Assembly: GCF_001189955.1 (NCBI RefSeq)
Contig: NZ_LFLT01000011.1
Span: 1-64,000 of the forward strand
DNA length: 64,000 bases
From: Herbaspirillum chlorophenolicum
GTDB taxonomy: Bacteria; Pseudomonadota; Gammaproteobacteria; Burkholderiales; Burkholderiaceae_D
Direction: 5' to 3'
The notes under the pieces were generated by a model. That model was not told the origin of the DNA. It saw only the letters and a list, made by a program, of their open reading frames with translations, and ran no database searches. This document shows, piece after piece, positions 15,634 through 24,627 of this stretch (position 1 is the stretch's first letter; each line of letters opens with the position of its first letter). Made by a program: the position numbers and the translations under genes.

Positions 15634-16398
15634 ATGGGTATCAAGGCTGGTGTGTATGTCGTGACCGGTGGCGCATCCGGATTGGGGTCTGCTGCGGCCC
15701 GGGCAATTGTCGCCGCAGGCGGCAAGGTCGTGCTGGCAGACGTGAATCCGGTGGCGGGCGCCAAAGCAGAAGCGGCACTGGGCGGCCATGCGAAGTTCGT
15801 CCAAACAGATGTCACGAACGAAAGCAGCGCGCTGGAAGCCTTCTCCGTGGCCAAGTCCATGGGGAACGTCGCAGGCCTTATCAACTGCGCAGGCATTGCA
15901 CCAGCCGAGAAGGTATTGGGCAAGGAAGGTGTTCACCGACTGGATAGCTTTATCCGCGCGGTGAACATCAACCTCATCGGCACGTTCAATATGGTTCGAC
16001 TGGCGGTTGAGGCCATCAGCGGCGGCGAGCCCGATGAGAGCGGTGAACGCGGCGTCATCATCAATACCGCTTCGATTGCCGCCTTTGATGGCCAGGTTGG
16101 ACAAGCGGCCTATGCTGCGTCCAAAGGCGGCGTTGTCGCGATGACCTTGCCGCTGGCGCGCGAGCTGGCGCGGTACGGCATCCGGATAATGACCATTGCC
16201 CCCGGCATCATCGAAACACCGATGATGCTGGAGATGCCGCCCGAGGTTCTTTCATCTCTGGGGAAGATGGTTCCGTTCCCGCCGCGCCTGGGCAAACCAT
16301 CCGAATTTGCCTCACTGGTAAACCACATTCTGGAAAACCGCTATCTGAATGGGGAAGTCATTCGCATGGACGGTGCGCTGCGCATGGCAGCCAAGTAA
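15634..16398 (+). CDS. SDR dehydrogenase, type 2 3-hydroxyacyl-CoA dehydrogenase-like
   Basis: A 254-residue classical short-chain dehydrogenase. The NAD-binding motif [15 protein letters not shown] starts at residue 12, ADVNP selects NAD, and LINCAGIAP is the NAG motif. The catalytic Ser lies in [20 protein letters not shown], which also carries the YxxxK motif (YAASK). [13 protein letters not shown] follows. The overall pattern matches human HSD17B10-type 3-hydroxyacyl-CoA dehydrogenases, which oxidise 3-hydroxyacyl-CoA to 3-ketoacyl-CoA. It lies 9 bp after the transporter, with AAGGAG before the ATG, and 58 bp before the thiolase, fitting the last two beta-oxidation steps. Confidence 0.9.
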   Translation: MGIKAGVYVVTGGASGLGSAAARAIVAAGGKVVLADVNPVAGAKAEAALGGHAKFVQTDVTNESSALEAFSVAKSMGNVAGLINCAGIAPAEKVLGKEGVHRLDSFIRAVNINLIGTFNMVRLAVEAISGGEPDESGERGVIINTASIAAFDGQVGQAAYAASKGGVVAMTLPLARELARYGIRIMTIAPGIIETPMMLEMPPEVLSSLGKMVPFPPRLGKPSEFASLVNHILENRYLNGEVIRMDGALRMAAK

Positions 16399-16456
16399 AA
16401 TTATCTGCCGCCTCGTTATCCATTCCCATAAAAGTTCCACTCAACAGGAGATACAA

Positions 16457-17650
16457 ATGTCGTACGACCCAGTCGTCATTGTTTCCGCAGCCAGGACGCC
16501 GATGGGCGGCCTTCAAGGAGCATTCGCTGACCTGACCGCCCCGCAGCTCGGCGGCTATGCCATCGAAGCGGCAGTCGCCCGTGCCGGCATCCAGCCTGAA
16601 TCAGTCGAGCAAGTCTTGATGGGATGCGTGCTGCAGGCCGGATTGGGCCAGGCGCCGGCGCGCCAGGCCGCCCTGCGCTCCGGACTGCCCGAGAGTGCCA
16701 CCTGCTCGACCATCCACAAGGTCTGCGGATCGGGAATGCTGGCAGTGATGTTCGGCCACGACAGCATCCTGGCGGGCTCATCTTCCGTGGTTGTCGCCGG
16801 CGGCATGGAGTCGATGACGAATGCCCCGTATCTCCTGCCGAAAGCCCGTCGCGGCTACCGGCTTGGCCATGACAAGCTGCTGGACCACATGTTCCTCGAT
16901 GGGTTGGAAGATGCGTACTCGGATGAGAACCGCGGCCGCCTCATGGGCACCTTTGCCGAAGAATGCGCTGCGGACTATCGGTTCTCCCGCGAAGACCAGG
17001 ACGCGTATGCCATCCGCTCCACCTTGCGCGCCAAGAACGCCAGCCTGGACGGCAGTTTCGACTGGGAAATGGCGCCGGTCACCATCCAGGGCAAAAAGGG
17101 CACGACGGTCGTCGATAAAGACGAAGGGCCATTTTCCGTGAATCTGGAGCGCGTCCCTACCCTCAAGCCGGCGTTCAAGGCTGGCGGGACGGTCACGGCA
17201 GCCAATTCGTCCTCCATCTCCGATGGCGCCGCAGCCCTGGTGCTGACCCGGGAATCGACCGCGCAAAAACTGGGATTGACGCCGATTGCGCGTATCCTGG
17301 GCCACGTCGCTTATGCCGGCGCTCCCGAGAAATTCCCCTCGGCGCCCGTCGGCGCCATCAGGAAGTTGTTCCAGAAAACAGGGCTGGCGGTGGACGACAT
17401 CGACCTGTTCGAAATCAACGAAGCCTTTGCCGTCGTGCCCATGGCCGCCGCCTGCGACTTGGGGCTCGATCTGGAAAAGGTCAACATCCACGGCGGCGCC
17501 TGTGCCTTGGGGCATCCCATCGGCGCTTCCGGCGCACGCATCCTGGTCACCCTCCTGGGGGCGCTCAGGAAAACGGGCGGGAAGAAAGGCGTCGCCAGCC
17601 TTTGTATTGGAGGTGGCGAAGCGACTGCGCTGGCACTGGAAATGCTGTGA
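16457..17650 (+). CDS. Acetyl-CoA acetyltransferase / thiolase
   Basis: A 397-residue thiolase. Catalytic residues are visible: C90 (TIHKVCGSG, acyl-enzyme nucleophile), H353 (GGACALGHPIGASGARI) and C383 (SLCIGGGEATALA), with NEAFAVVPMA at the dimer and active-site region. It cleaves a 3-ketoacyl-CoA to acetyl-CoA and a shorter acyl-CoA, or runs in reverse. ATG 16457 has AGGAGA 6 bp upstream; an in-frame ATG 36 codons earlier lies inside the SDR gene and is rejected. It is the last gene of the operon. Confidence 0.95.
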   Translation: MSYDPVVIVSAARTPMGGLQGAFADLTAPQLGGYAIEAAVARAGIQPESVEQVLMGCVLQAGLGQAPARQAALRSGLPESATCSTIHKVCGSGMLAVMFGHDSILAGSSSVVVAGGMESMTNAPYLLPKARRGYRLGHDKLLDHMFLDGLEDAYSDENRGRLMGTFAEECAADYRFSREDQDAYAIRSTLRAKNASLDGSFDWEMAPVTIQGKKGTTVVDKDEGPFSVNLERVPTLKPAFKAGGTVTAANSSSISDGAAALVLTRESTAQKLGLTPIARILGHVAYAGAPEKFPSAPVGAIRKLFQKTGLAVDDIDLFEINEAFAVVPMAAACDLGLDLEKVNIHGGACALGHPIGASGARILVTLLGALRKTGGKKGVASLCIGGGEATALALEML

Positions 17651-17841
17651 GCCACTTCATGGAATACACATGCATGCCGATTGAGACCTGCGGAAAGGCC
17701 GGCGTCATTAATGGCGCCGCCTTCGTCAAACCGAACTGCAGGGTCTGGATGTGTCTATAAAACCGCGGGCGATTCAGCCCACTGGCTGCCCCCTCCGCCA
17801 GAAGCAGGCATCTTCAAATCGGCAGAACGTACGGCAATCCA

Positions 17842-18603
17842 TCACTTGCCGCCGGTAACATCGAGGAAAGTACCAGTGATGAAGGAGGCCTCCGCGCTCG
17901 CCAGCCACAGGACGGCGCGGGCAACCTCTTCCGGCTGGCCGCCCCGGCCCATAGGAATTGAATCCTTGACGCGATCTACCCTGCCCGGCTCGCCGCCGCT
18001 CGCGTGCATCTCGGTGTAGATGTGCCCGGGGCGGATGCAATTCACGCGTATCCCTTCGCGCGCCACTTCCTTGGCGAATCCGGTGGTGAAGGTCTCCAGT
18101 GCGCCCTTGGAAGCCGCATAGTCGACGTATTCGTTCGGACTGCCGAGCCGGGCGGACGCCGACGAGATGTTGATCACCACGCCCCCACGCCCGTTGTGGC
18201 GATAGGCCATGCGCCTGACCGCTTGCTGCGCACACAGGATGGGGCCGATCGCGTTGACCGCGAAGACACGCTGCATCCGCGCAAAGCCCAGGTCTTCCAG
18301 CCGCGACTGCCGCTCGAGAATGGCGGCGTTGTTGACCAGCACGTCGATACGGCCGAATTCGCCGTCGATTGCATCGAACAGCCGTGCTACCTGCACCGGG
18401 TCGGCGCTGTCGGCCTGCATGGCCAGGGCGCGCCGCCCGAGCTTGCGCACATCGGCTGCGACCGCCTGGGCCGCAGACGCGCTGGAGACGTAGCTCAGCG
18501 CCACGTCGTAGCCCTGGATGGCAGCCAGCCGCGCGGTTGCCGCGCCCATGCCGCGACTGCCACCGGTGATGAGGATGACCGGCGCTTGTGTATCGGTATG
18601 CAT
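17842..18603 (-). CDS. SDR-family oxidoreductase
   Basis: A 253-residue classical short-chain dehydrogenase with TGGSRGMGAATARLAA (NAD(P)-binding, residues about 14-29), VNNAAI, the catalytic Ser in NISSASARLGSPNEYVDYAA, the YAASK active site and the C-terminal GTFLDVTGGK typical of glucose-1-dehydrogenase or 3-oxoacyl-reductase-like SDRs. Arginine after TGGS favours NADP(H). It lies 63 bp downstream of an EamA transporter gene on the same strand, behind a LysR gene; the three may form one unit. Substrate unknown. Confidence 0.9.
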   Translation of the reverse strand: MHTDTQAPVILITGGSRGMGAATARLAAIQGYDVALSYVSSASAAQAVAADVRKLGRRALAMQADSADPVQVARLFDAIDGEFGRIDVLVNNAAILERQSRLEDLGFARMQRVFAVNAIGPILCAQQAVRRMAYRHNGRGGVVINISSASARLGSPNEYVDYAASKGALETFTTGFAKEVAREGIRVNCIRPGHIYTEMHASGGEPGRVDRVKDSIPMGRGGQPEEVARAVLWLASAEASFITGTFLDVTGGK

Positions 18604-18666
18604 TGCAGAGCCTTTGTTTGGTGAAATAAAACCGTATGCCCCATCCGGATCCGAGCGGCAAAATGG

Positions 18667-19494
18667 CTAGCCGATCATGACGGTGCCGGTGGCGATCGCC
18701 GCGCAGGCCAGCAGCCGCGGAATGCTCAGGGATTCGCCCAGGAACAGGTAGCCGATCAGCGCCGCGAACAGCACGCTGGTTTCGCGCAGTGCCGATACGG
18801 CCCCCATGGGCGCACCGGACATGGCGTAGATGACAATACCGTAGGCCAGCAGCGACACCAGGCCGCCGGCGAAGGCCGTACCGAAACCAGGGCGGACCGA
18901 GAACAGGCTGCGAGTCCCGCGCAGGCCTACATAGACCGCCGGCATCAGGATTCCCCACAGCGCAGACATCCACGCGGTATAGGCCATCGGCGCCCCCGAA
19001 AGGCGTACGCCGATGCCGTCCGCCACGCTGTAGGCGGCGATGAAGCAGCCGGTGCCCAAGGCATACGGCAGACTGGGAACCTGGAGCTTGCGGCCTTTGA
19101 ACGCGAGGAAAATGATCCCGCCCGACACCAGCGCGATCCCCAGCATGGCGACCGCCCCTACCTTCTCGCCGGCGAACAGAGACGCCCCGATGGTCACCAG
19201 GATGGGGGAGCAACCGCGCGCGATCGGATAGGTTTGGCCGAGGTCGCCGGACCGGTAACTGCGCACGAGAAACAGGTTGTAGCCGACGTGCAGCACGGCC
19301 GAGAGCGCGGCATAGCTCCAGCTGGCGCTGGCGGGAGGAGCAAGGAACAAGGCAGCGATGGTGCTGGTGATGGCGACCGCCAGGCACATGACGGTCATCG
19401 ACCACAGTCGATCTTCACCGGCGCGCAGCAGCGCATTCCAGCCGGCATGCAACGACGCTGCGAAGAGAACGAGTAAGACAATGTGAAAAGGCAT
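18667..19494 (-). CDS. EamA/DMT-family transporter
   Basis: A 275-residue, 10-helix drug/metabolite transporter made of two EamA repeats. The first repeat ends with YPIARGCSPILVTIGASLFA and the second with SALRETSVLFAALIGYLFLG, the conserved P/R-E-rich helices of the family. Such proteins export amino acids, nucleosides or metabolites; no substrate can be assigned. It sits between a LysR gene (86 bp upstream) and an SDR gene (63 bp downstream), all on the minus strand. Confidence 0.88.
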   Translation of the reverse strand: MPFHIVLLVLFAASLHAGWNALLRAGEDRLWSMTVMCLAVAITSTIAALFLAPPASASWSYAALSAVLHVGYNLFLVRSYRSGDLGQTYPIARGCSPILVTIGASLFAGEKVGAVAMLGIALVSGGIIFLAFKGRKLQVPSLPYALGTGCFIAAYSVADGIGVRLSGAPMAYTAWMSALWGILMPAVYVGLRGTRSLFSVRPGFGTAFAGGLVSLLAYGIVIYAMSGAPMGAVSALRETSVLFAALIGYLFLGESLSIPRLLACAAIATGTVMIG

Positions 19495-19580
19495 GCGCCA
19501 TGGTAAGCATGCCTGCGCCAGGACTAAAGCGAAGTCTCCTCATCGAGGCATGAGCAAATACTCATGCGAGGCGCCAACGG

Positions 19581-20483
19581 TCAGTAGCCCTCCCCGGCCC
19601 TGACGGATTCGGCCATGATCCACTCACGGAAGGCGACAACGTGCGGCTGGGCCTCGATCCCTTTCGGGCAGACGAAGTAGTAGGCCAGCGGCGATGGCAG
19701 CGGAACGTTGAACAACCTGACCAGGCTGCCGTCGGCGAGTTCATTCTCTACGTGCCCGCTGCGCGCTAGCGCCACGCCCTGCCCCAGCAACGCAGCTTCG
19801 ATGGTCATGTTGGTGTCGGCGAAGCGCACGCTTTCCCTGAAGGCGGATACGGCTACGCCGGCCTGCTGGAACCACAGGTCCCATTTCGGCACCATGTCCG
19901 CGCCGGCGCGCGTCAGCAGCGGATAGCGCAGCAGGTCGGCCGGCTTGCGCGGCATACCCAGGCGTTCCAGCAATGGCGGATTGGCCACCGGGAAAATCTG
20001 CTCCCGGAACAGGAACTCGGAATACAGGCTGGGGTAATTCCCGGTGCCGAAGCGGATCGCCACATCGGGTTCCGCCGGCGTGAAGTTGATGGCGGCGTCA
20101 GTGGTCTCCAGCGTGACCAGGATTTCCGGATGCTGCCGGGCCAGGCCCGGCAGCCTCGGCAACAGCCACTTCAGTGCGAAGGAATAGGTGGTACTGACCT
20201 TGAGCCGCACGCGTCCCTTTTGCTCGCGCAAGTCGGCCAGCGTCGCCTCAAGCTTCATGATGAATTCGCGCACCACCGGAGCCAGCGCCGCCCCTGCGGG
20301 TGTGAGTGTCAGCGACTTGCCGCGCTGGAACAGCTGCACTCCCCAGAGTTCCTCGAGATGCCTGAGCTGATGACTGACCGCGCTTTGGGTGACGTGCAGT
20401 TCGTCCGCTGCGGAAGTGAAAGTGGCATGCCGGGTAGCGACTTCGAAGGCACGTAACGTGGCAGTGGGCGGCAGGTCTCTCAT
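19581..20483 (-). CDS. LysR-family regulator (GcvA-like)
   Basis: A 300-residue LysR regulator with the GcvA-type N-terminus MRDLPPTATLRAFEVATRHA followed by the HTH SAADELHVTQSAVSHQLRHL, and an effector domain at about 92-290. It heads a minus-strand group with an EamA transporter and an SDR and may control them. A nested inverted repeat 64 bp upstream of its start (20547-20573) is a likely autoregulatory site. Effector unknown. Confidence 0.92.
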   Translation of the reverse strand: MRDLPPTATLRAFEVATRHATFTSAADELHVTQSAVSHQLRHLEELWGVQLFQRGKSLTLTPAGAALAPVVREFIMKLEATLADLREQKGRVRLKVSTTYSFALKWLLPRLPGLARQHPEILVTLETTDAAINFTPAEPDVAIRFGTGNYPSLYSEFLFREQIFPVANPPLLERLGMPRKPADLLRYPLLTRAGADMVPKWDLWFQQAGVAVSAFRESVRFADTNMTIEAALLGQGVALARSGHVENELADGSLVRLFNVPLPSPLAYYFVCPKGIEAQPHVVAFREWIMAESVRAGEGY

Positions 20484-20546
20484 GGGCTTATCTCCGGGGA
20501 CGCTGGATCAGATGCGTCATATGAATGAAACCTCATAATAGCAACC

Positions 20547-20573
20547 TTGGATCATCCGTGATGATTGATCCAA
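20547..20573. promoter_or_regulatory. Nested inverted repeat, likely LysR operator
   Basis: TTGGATCA (20547-20554) and TGATCCAA (20566-20573) enclose an inner dyad ATCATC-CGT-GATGAT (20551-20565). It lies just upstream of the GcvA-like gene and fits autoregulation. Confidence 0.55.
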
Positions 20574-20615
20574 ATGCCGGGCGTCTATTCTCAACGACGG
20601 CAGCAGAATGCCCTG

Positions 20616-20650
20616 AAATAAAAACGCCCGATGCGATGCATCGGGCGTTT
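20616..20650 (-). terminator. Intrinsic terminator of the SgcJ/EcaC-like gene
   Basis: On the minus strand a perfect 13-bp stem AAACGCCCGATGC with a 3-nt loop is followed by TTTTATTTC. It lies 30 bp past the stop of the lipoprotein gene. Confidence 0.85.
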
Positions 20651-20679
20651 CTGCATCTGTAAAACTGACTGCCGGCCTG

Positions 20680-21159
20680 TTACGGCAACGGCGGCAGCAC
20701 CGATGAGTGGTGGCTGGTAATCAGCCATTGCCGGCCATCCCAGCGATACGTATAGGTATAGCGCGCATGCACATCGATCGACCTTGCTTTCAGCGCGAAG
20801 GTATATAGGCCGGCATCCACTGCAGTATTGCAACCGATATAAATGCGGCGCATGTCGATGGCGCCGACCGGTTTGTTCTGCAGGAAGTGCTCGAAGTAAT
20901 CGATGCGCTCGGCCGTTGTCAGCCTTGGCTTGCTCGATACCGTCGGCAGCAGGATGGCATCTTCCGCATAGTTGGCCGCTACCGCTTTAGGGTCGTTCGT
21001 TTGCAGCGAGGCATTCCAGCGATCAAACAATGCCGCGATTTCCTTCTCGTCTGTCTTGTGGCAGGCCGCTTCGCCAATGGGCGGCTCCGCGCCGTTCATT
21101 GATGCACATCCCGACAAGAGCAAGAGCACCGCACCTGAGACCAAGAAGAACTTGTTCAT
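20680..21159 (-). CDS. Lipoprotein with SgcJ/EcaC-type NTF2-like domain
   Basis: A 159-residue protein with a lipoprotein signal (MNKFFLVSGAVLLLLSGC; lipobox LLSGC) and an NTF2-like / calmodulin-kinase-association-type domain (EIAALFDRWNASLQTNDPKA through the C-terminal YTYRWDGRQWLITSHHSSV) as in the SgcJ/EcaC family. Its function is unknown; such domains bind small ligands or oligomerise. ATG 21159 is chosen because GGAGGAG lies 4 bp upstream and the signal peptide begins there; an in-frame ATG 16 codons earlier would bury the signal. It has its own terminator. Confidence 0.88.
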   Translation of the reverse strand: MNKFFLVSGAVLLLLSGCASMNGAEPPIGEAACHKTDEKEIAALFDRWNASLQTNDPKAVAANYAEDAILLPTVSSKPRLTTAERIDYFEHFLQNKPVGAIDMRRIYIGCNTAVDAGLYTFALKARSIDVHARYTYTYRWDGRQWLITSHHSSVLPPLP

Positions 21160-21407
21160 TTTCTCCTCCGACAATGCTGATTTGGTTTTTGAGATTTTCT
21201 TTAGCACGTACGCTCTTGCGACTAACTGAGCGTCGCCAGATTATTTCACCCCGGCGATATTCCCAAACGTCCAAACAGTGACAAGTTCCCACACCGAATG
21301 CATCGCTCGAAACCGCACGCTGAAGGACTTGGCTCAAGCCATGTTTGCCGCTTGGAAACAAATGGAGTATTCTTTTCCAAGAAGCAATAAATATGATGGA
21401 GACAAAA

Positions 21408-21663
21408 ATGCGCCAGTTCCTGATCGTAGCCGCCTGTGCAGTGGCAATCTGCGGCTGCGGCAGGTCGCCTGCGGAGCAATTGGCCTATGACCATGCAGAA
21501 GAGCAATACCAGATCAATCGTGAAAATGCCGCACGGTACCGGCAATCCGTAGAAGACGCTGCAAATGAAGAGATCAAGTCCAAGGTAGCCTCTTCACGGC
21601 CAAGAAGCTGAATTGGCAAAGCAGAACGAAGGCTTGATCGCGCAATACCGTCAAGTTAAGTGA
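21408..21663 (+). pseudogene. Small lipoprotein gene with a C-terminal frameshift
   Basis: ATG 21408 (GGAG upstream) begins MRQFLIVAACAVAICGCGRS, a lipoprotein signal with lipobox around ICGC, then a charged helix EQLAYDHAEEQYQINRENAA. The frame stops early at 21609-21611 after SSRPRS. The next frame carries an obviously coding tail, GQEAELAKQNEGLIAQYRQV then K, ending at TGA 21661-21663. The span is a multiple of three plus one, so one base has been gained or two lost near 21590. Intact, it would be about 84 residues. The truncated 67-residue form may still be made. Confidence 0.65.
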
Positions 21664-21670
21664 AGACAAG

Positions 21671-21712
21671 AAAAACCGCCGCTGCGATGCCATTCGTAGC
21701 GGCGGTTTTTTT
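21671..21712 (+). terminator. Intrinsic terminator after the small lipoprotein gene
   Basis: AAAACCGCCGCT-GCGA pairs with TCGTAGCGGCGGTTTT across a short loop and is followed by a run of Ts on the plus strand. It may act in both directions on the convergent MFS gene. Confidence 0.8.
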
Positions 21713-21732
21713 CATGGCCCGGCACCAACGAT

Positions 21733-23049
21733 TCAGCTGCGATGCCCTGCCGTAGCGGCACTGCCATCCACCGGATCCTTGCGTTGCTGATGGCGGCCTG
21801 TGACAACGAAGAGAATCGCAATGGCGATCACGCCAAACAATGCAATCACCTGCAAGCCGCCGCCAAAGCTCCCCGTGGCGTCCTTGATCTTGCCCACCAC
21901 GTAAGGATTGACGAAGCCCGACAAATTACCGATCGAATTGATCGCCGCAATACCAGCCGCCAGCGCCGCCGGGCCCAGGATGGTTGGCGGCAGCGTCCAG
22001 AACACCGGCAACGCTGAAAACACACCGAAGCTGGCCAGGCACAGCAAGGCCAGCTTGAGCACCGGAGCCGCCACCAGCGTCGAACCGCCCAGCCCGATCA
22101 CGGCAAGCACCAGCGGGAACAGCGTGTGGAAGCGGCGCTCGCCCGAACGGTCGGAACGCTTGCTCCACCAGATCATGCCGACCGCACCGGCGACGAAGGG
22201 CAAGGCGCTGACGAAACCGGTCTGTACCAGCGTCAGGTCGAAGCCTTTGACGATCTGCGGCAAGAAGAAGCTCATGCCGTAGTTGAAACCGGTCACCCCA
22301 AAGTACGCCACCGCCAGCAGCCAAATGACCGGGCTGCGCACGATGTTCATCAGGCCATGGCTGACCACGACCTGATGTTCGCGGCGTTCCTGCTCCAGCG
22401 TGCCCTTGAGCCACTGCTTCTCGGCCGCGCTCAGCCATTCCGCATCGTCCGGCGAATCGCGCAGTACCTTCAGCACGACGAAAGCCAGCACGATGGACGG
22501 CGCCGCCTCGATCAGGAACATCAGCTGCCAGCCATGCATGCCGAACATGCCGTCAAGCGACATCAGCAAACCCGACACCGGCGAGCCGAACACGCTGGCC
22601 AGCGGCATGGCCGCCATGAAGGAACCCACCACGCCCGCGCGGTAAGACTTGGGCAGCCACAGCGTAAGGAAGAAAATCACACCGGGAAAGAAACCTGCCT
22701 CGGCAATGCCCAACAGGACGCGCACGATATAGAAACTGGTTTCCCCCTGCACGAAGGCGGTGGCACCGGACAGGATGCCCCAGCTCAGCATGATGCGCGC
22801 AATCCACAGGCGCGCGCCAAAACGTTCCAGCGCCATGTTGGACGGCACTTCAAAAAAGAAGTAGCCGAGGAAAAACAGCCCTGCCCCAAGCCCGAAGGCA
22901 GCCGAGCTGAGGCCCAGGTCCTTGTTCATGGTGATGGCCGCGAAACCGACGTTGACGCGGTCCAGAAAGGCCGCGATGAAGCAAAGGGTCAGCAACGGCG
23001 CGAAACGCCGGATGACCTTGCGCATGGTGCTGCGTTCGATGTCGGACAT
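21733..23049 (-). CDS. MFS transporter (anion:cation symporter type), distal gene of catabolic set
   Basis: A 438-residue, 12-helix major facilitator of the anion:cation symporter branch (GudP/tartrate/phthalate-like): LCFIAAFLDRVNVGFAAITM in helix 1, FFEVPSNMALERFGARLWIA in the 2-3 loop and GIAEAGFFPGVIFFLTLWLP in helix 4 are hallmarks. These carriers import sugar acids and other organic acids with H+. GGAGA precedes the ATG. It lies 121 bp downstream of the SMP-30 gene and is the last gene of the minus-strand catabolic set, whose first gene is another transporter of the same family. Confidence 0.9.
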   Translation of the reverse strand: MSDIERSTMRKVIRRFAPLLTLCFIAAFLDRVNVGFAAITMNKDLGLSSAAFGLGAGLFFLGYFFFEVPSNMALERFGARLWIARIMLSWGILSGATAFVQGETSFYIVRVLLGIAEAGFFPGVIFFLTLWLPKSYRAGVVGSFMAAMPLASVFGSPVSGLLMSLDGMFGMHGWQLMFLIEAAPSIVLAFVVLKVLRDSPDDAEWLSAAEKQWLKGTLEQERREHQVVVSHGLMNIVRSPVIWLLAVAYFGVTGFNYGMSFFLPQIVKGFDLTLVQTGFVSALPFVAGAVGMIWWSKRSDRSGERRFHTLFPLVLAVIGLGGSTLVAAPVLKLALLCLASFGVFSALPVFWTLPPTILGPAALAAGIAAINSIGNLSGFVNPYVVGKIKDATGSFGGGLQVIALFGVIAIAILFVVTGRHQQRKDPVDGSAATAGHRS

Positions 23050-23170
23050 GATGTCTCCTTCTCCTGTTTGTCTTGGTTATTCTTGTTGTTGCTGCCGTCG
23101 CGCGGCATTTTTTTGCATTGCAAATGCGGGGCGCCGACCGCTGCGCCCTCTTCTTTTATCTCTTCGATGC

Positions 23171-24193
23171 TCAGCCTGAAACGGTTCGCCTCCAATGCGC
23201 AGTCGGCAATCCAGGCACCGGGCTGTCGAAGGCGCGGATCGCATCGTCCAGCAGGCAACCCAGGTAAGCCGTGCGCAAGTCCTTGCCGCCGAAAGCCAGG
23301 CTGGACATGTTGCCCAGCCGCGAGCGGCCGGCGGTCTGCATGGTGGCGTGCTGCAGGGTGCCGGTTTGCACGCCTTGCGCCACCAGCGCTTCATGTTCGG
23401 GATCGGTATCTTCCAGCACGGTCTGCACTTCGCCATCCGGGCGCACCACCAACAGGCGGTTGCTGGCGATGCAGGTCAGCCACAGTCCGCCATGCGCATC
23501 GAACGTCAGGCCGTCCGGCAGGTTGGCGCCGCCCAGCCGCGCCACGACCTCCCTGGGCCCCAGCGCCGGCCCCGGCAGCAGCGCGAAACGGCTAACGCAC
23601 TGTGCATAGGTTTCATTCACATAGACCCAGCGGCCATCGGGAGAAAACGCTATTTCATTGGTATAGCCCAGGCCATCGGCGACGATGCGCGCGCCATCAC
23701 TGTCCAGTACGGCAATGAAGCCGTCGGCCACCGTCGGTGTCCATGCTTCGCTGCGCGGCTGCCGGCGTGTGCTGACCGTCAGCCACAACGTGCCGCCGGC
23801 ATCGACGGTAACGTAATTGCTGGGCGGCAGCGGCTTGCCTTCGATGCTTTCCACTGCATATTCCAATGCGCCGTCGGCGGCCAGCGCGAAAATTCCACCC
23901 TGCCCGGCGCCCAGGTCGGCGAACAGCACGCGGCCATCCGGCGCCAGTGCGATGCCGTTGGGAACATAAGCGCGTCCCGCCTGCGCGCCCCGCCCTGCGG
24001 CCGGCAGCACATGGCGCACATTGCCGTCGGTCAGCACGCGGCTATAGCCACCGCCGCCATGCGAAGCCAGCAGCTCGCCGTTTTCCAGCGCCAATACGCA
24101 CTCGGGCCGCTGCATGCCGCGCGCCACCACTCTCAGGTCTTCAACATTGAGGCGATAGTCCCGCGGCAACGGATATGCCGAAGATGGTTTCAT
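23171..24193 (-). CDS. SMP-30/gluconolactonase-family lactonase
   Basis: A 340-residue six-bladed beta-propeller of the SMP-30 family. Expected metal ligands are visible: Glu in QRPECVLALENG, Asn in PPSNYVTVDAGG, Asn in GYTNEIAFSPDG and Asp in LPDGLTFDAHGG. The family hydrolyses sugar or organic lactones with a divalent metal. There is no signal peptide. ATG 24193 has GGAGGAGA 5 bp upstream; longer upstream open frame is rejected because it overlaps the VOC gene. It is 50 bp from the VOC gene and may open a lactone entering this pathway. Confidence 0.9.
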   Translation of the reverse strand: MKPSSAYPLPRDYRLNVEDLRVVARGMQRPECVLALENGELLASHGGGGYSRVLTDGNVRHVLPAAGRGAQAGRAYVPNGIALAPDGRVLFADLGAGQGGIFALAADGALEYAVESIEGKPLPPSNYVTVDAGGTLWLTVSTRRQPRSEAWTPTVADGFIAVLDSDGARIVADGLGYTNEIAFSPDGRWVYVNETYAQCVSRFALLPGPALGPREVVARLGGANLPDGLTFDAHGGLWLTCIASNRLLVVRPDGEVQTVLEDTDPEHEALVAQGVQTGTLQHATMQTAGRSRLGNMSSLAFGGKDLRTAYLGCLLDDAIRAFDSPVPGLPTAHWRRTVSG

Positions 24194-24243
24194 TTGTCTC
24201 CTCCAGATGGAACGATGCCGCCCGCACCGGGCGACATGATTGT

Positions 24244-24627
24244 TTATGCCGGTTCCGATATCTCGATCAGGTTCAGGTCCGGATCGCGCACATAGACCGA
24301 GCGTATTTTTTGCGTGGCGCCGGTACGCAGTACCGGCCCTTCGATGATCGGCCATTGCCGTTGCTGCAGGCGTTCGATCACTTGTTCCAGCGGCACCGCC
24401 GCCATGAAGCACAAGTCCAGCGCGCCCGGCGCCGGCAGGTGCGCCTTCGGTTCGAACTCCTTGCCGCGCACGTGCAGGTTGATCTTCTGGTTGCCGAAGC
24501 GGAAAGCCTTGCGGCCCTCGCCAAAGGTTTCCAGTTGCATGCCCAGCACATCGACGTAAAAACGTTCGGTAGCCACCGGGTCCACGCAGGTCAGCACCAG
24601 ATGGTCGAGATGATCGATCAGGTTCAT
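24244..24627 (-). CDS. VOC (glyoxalase/dioxygenase-fold) protein
   Basis: A 127-residue vicinal-oxygen-chelate protein. Likely metal ligands are a His in DHLDHLVL near residue 7, a His in INLHVRGKEF near residue 53, and Glu in DLNLIEISEPA near the C-terminus. It resembles small stand-alone glyoxalase-like proteins of the YaeR or virulence-protein STM3117 type. The reaction is not known. Its ATG overlaps the stop of the HMG-CoA-lyase-like gene by 4 bp, so the two are translationally coupled and probably act together. Confidence 0.88.
   Translation of the reverse strand: MNLIDHLDHLVLTCVDPVATERFYVDVLGMQLETFGEGRKAFRFGNQKINLHVRGKEFEPKAHLPAPGALDLCFMAAVPLEQVIERLQQRQWPIIEGPVLRTGATQKIRSVYVRDPDLNLIEISEPA

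Noticed and set aside
17774-19405. 543-codon minus-strand frame over the SDR and EamA genes
   Set aside because: It is in a different frame from two clearly recognisable genes on the same strand and is Arg/Pro/Gly-rich, as expected of a shadow in GC-rich DNA.
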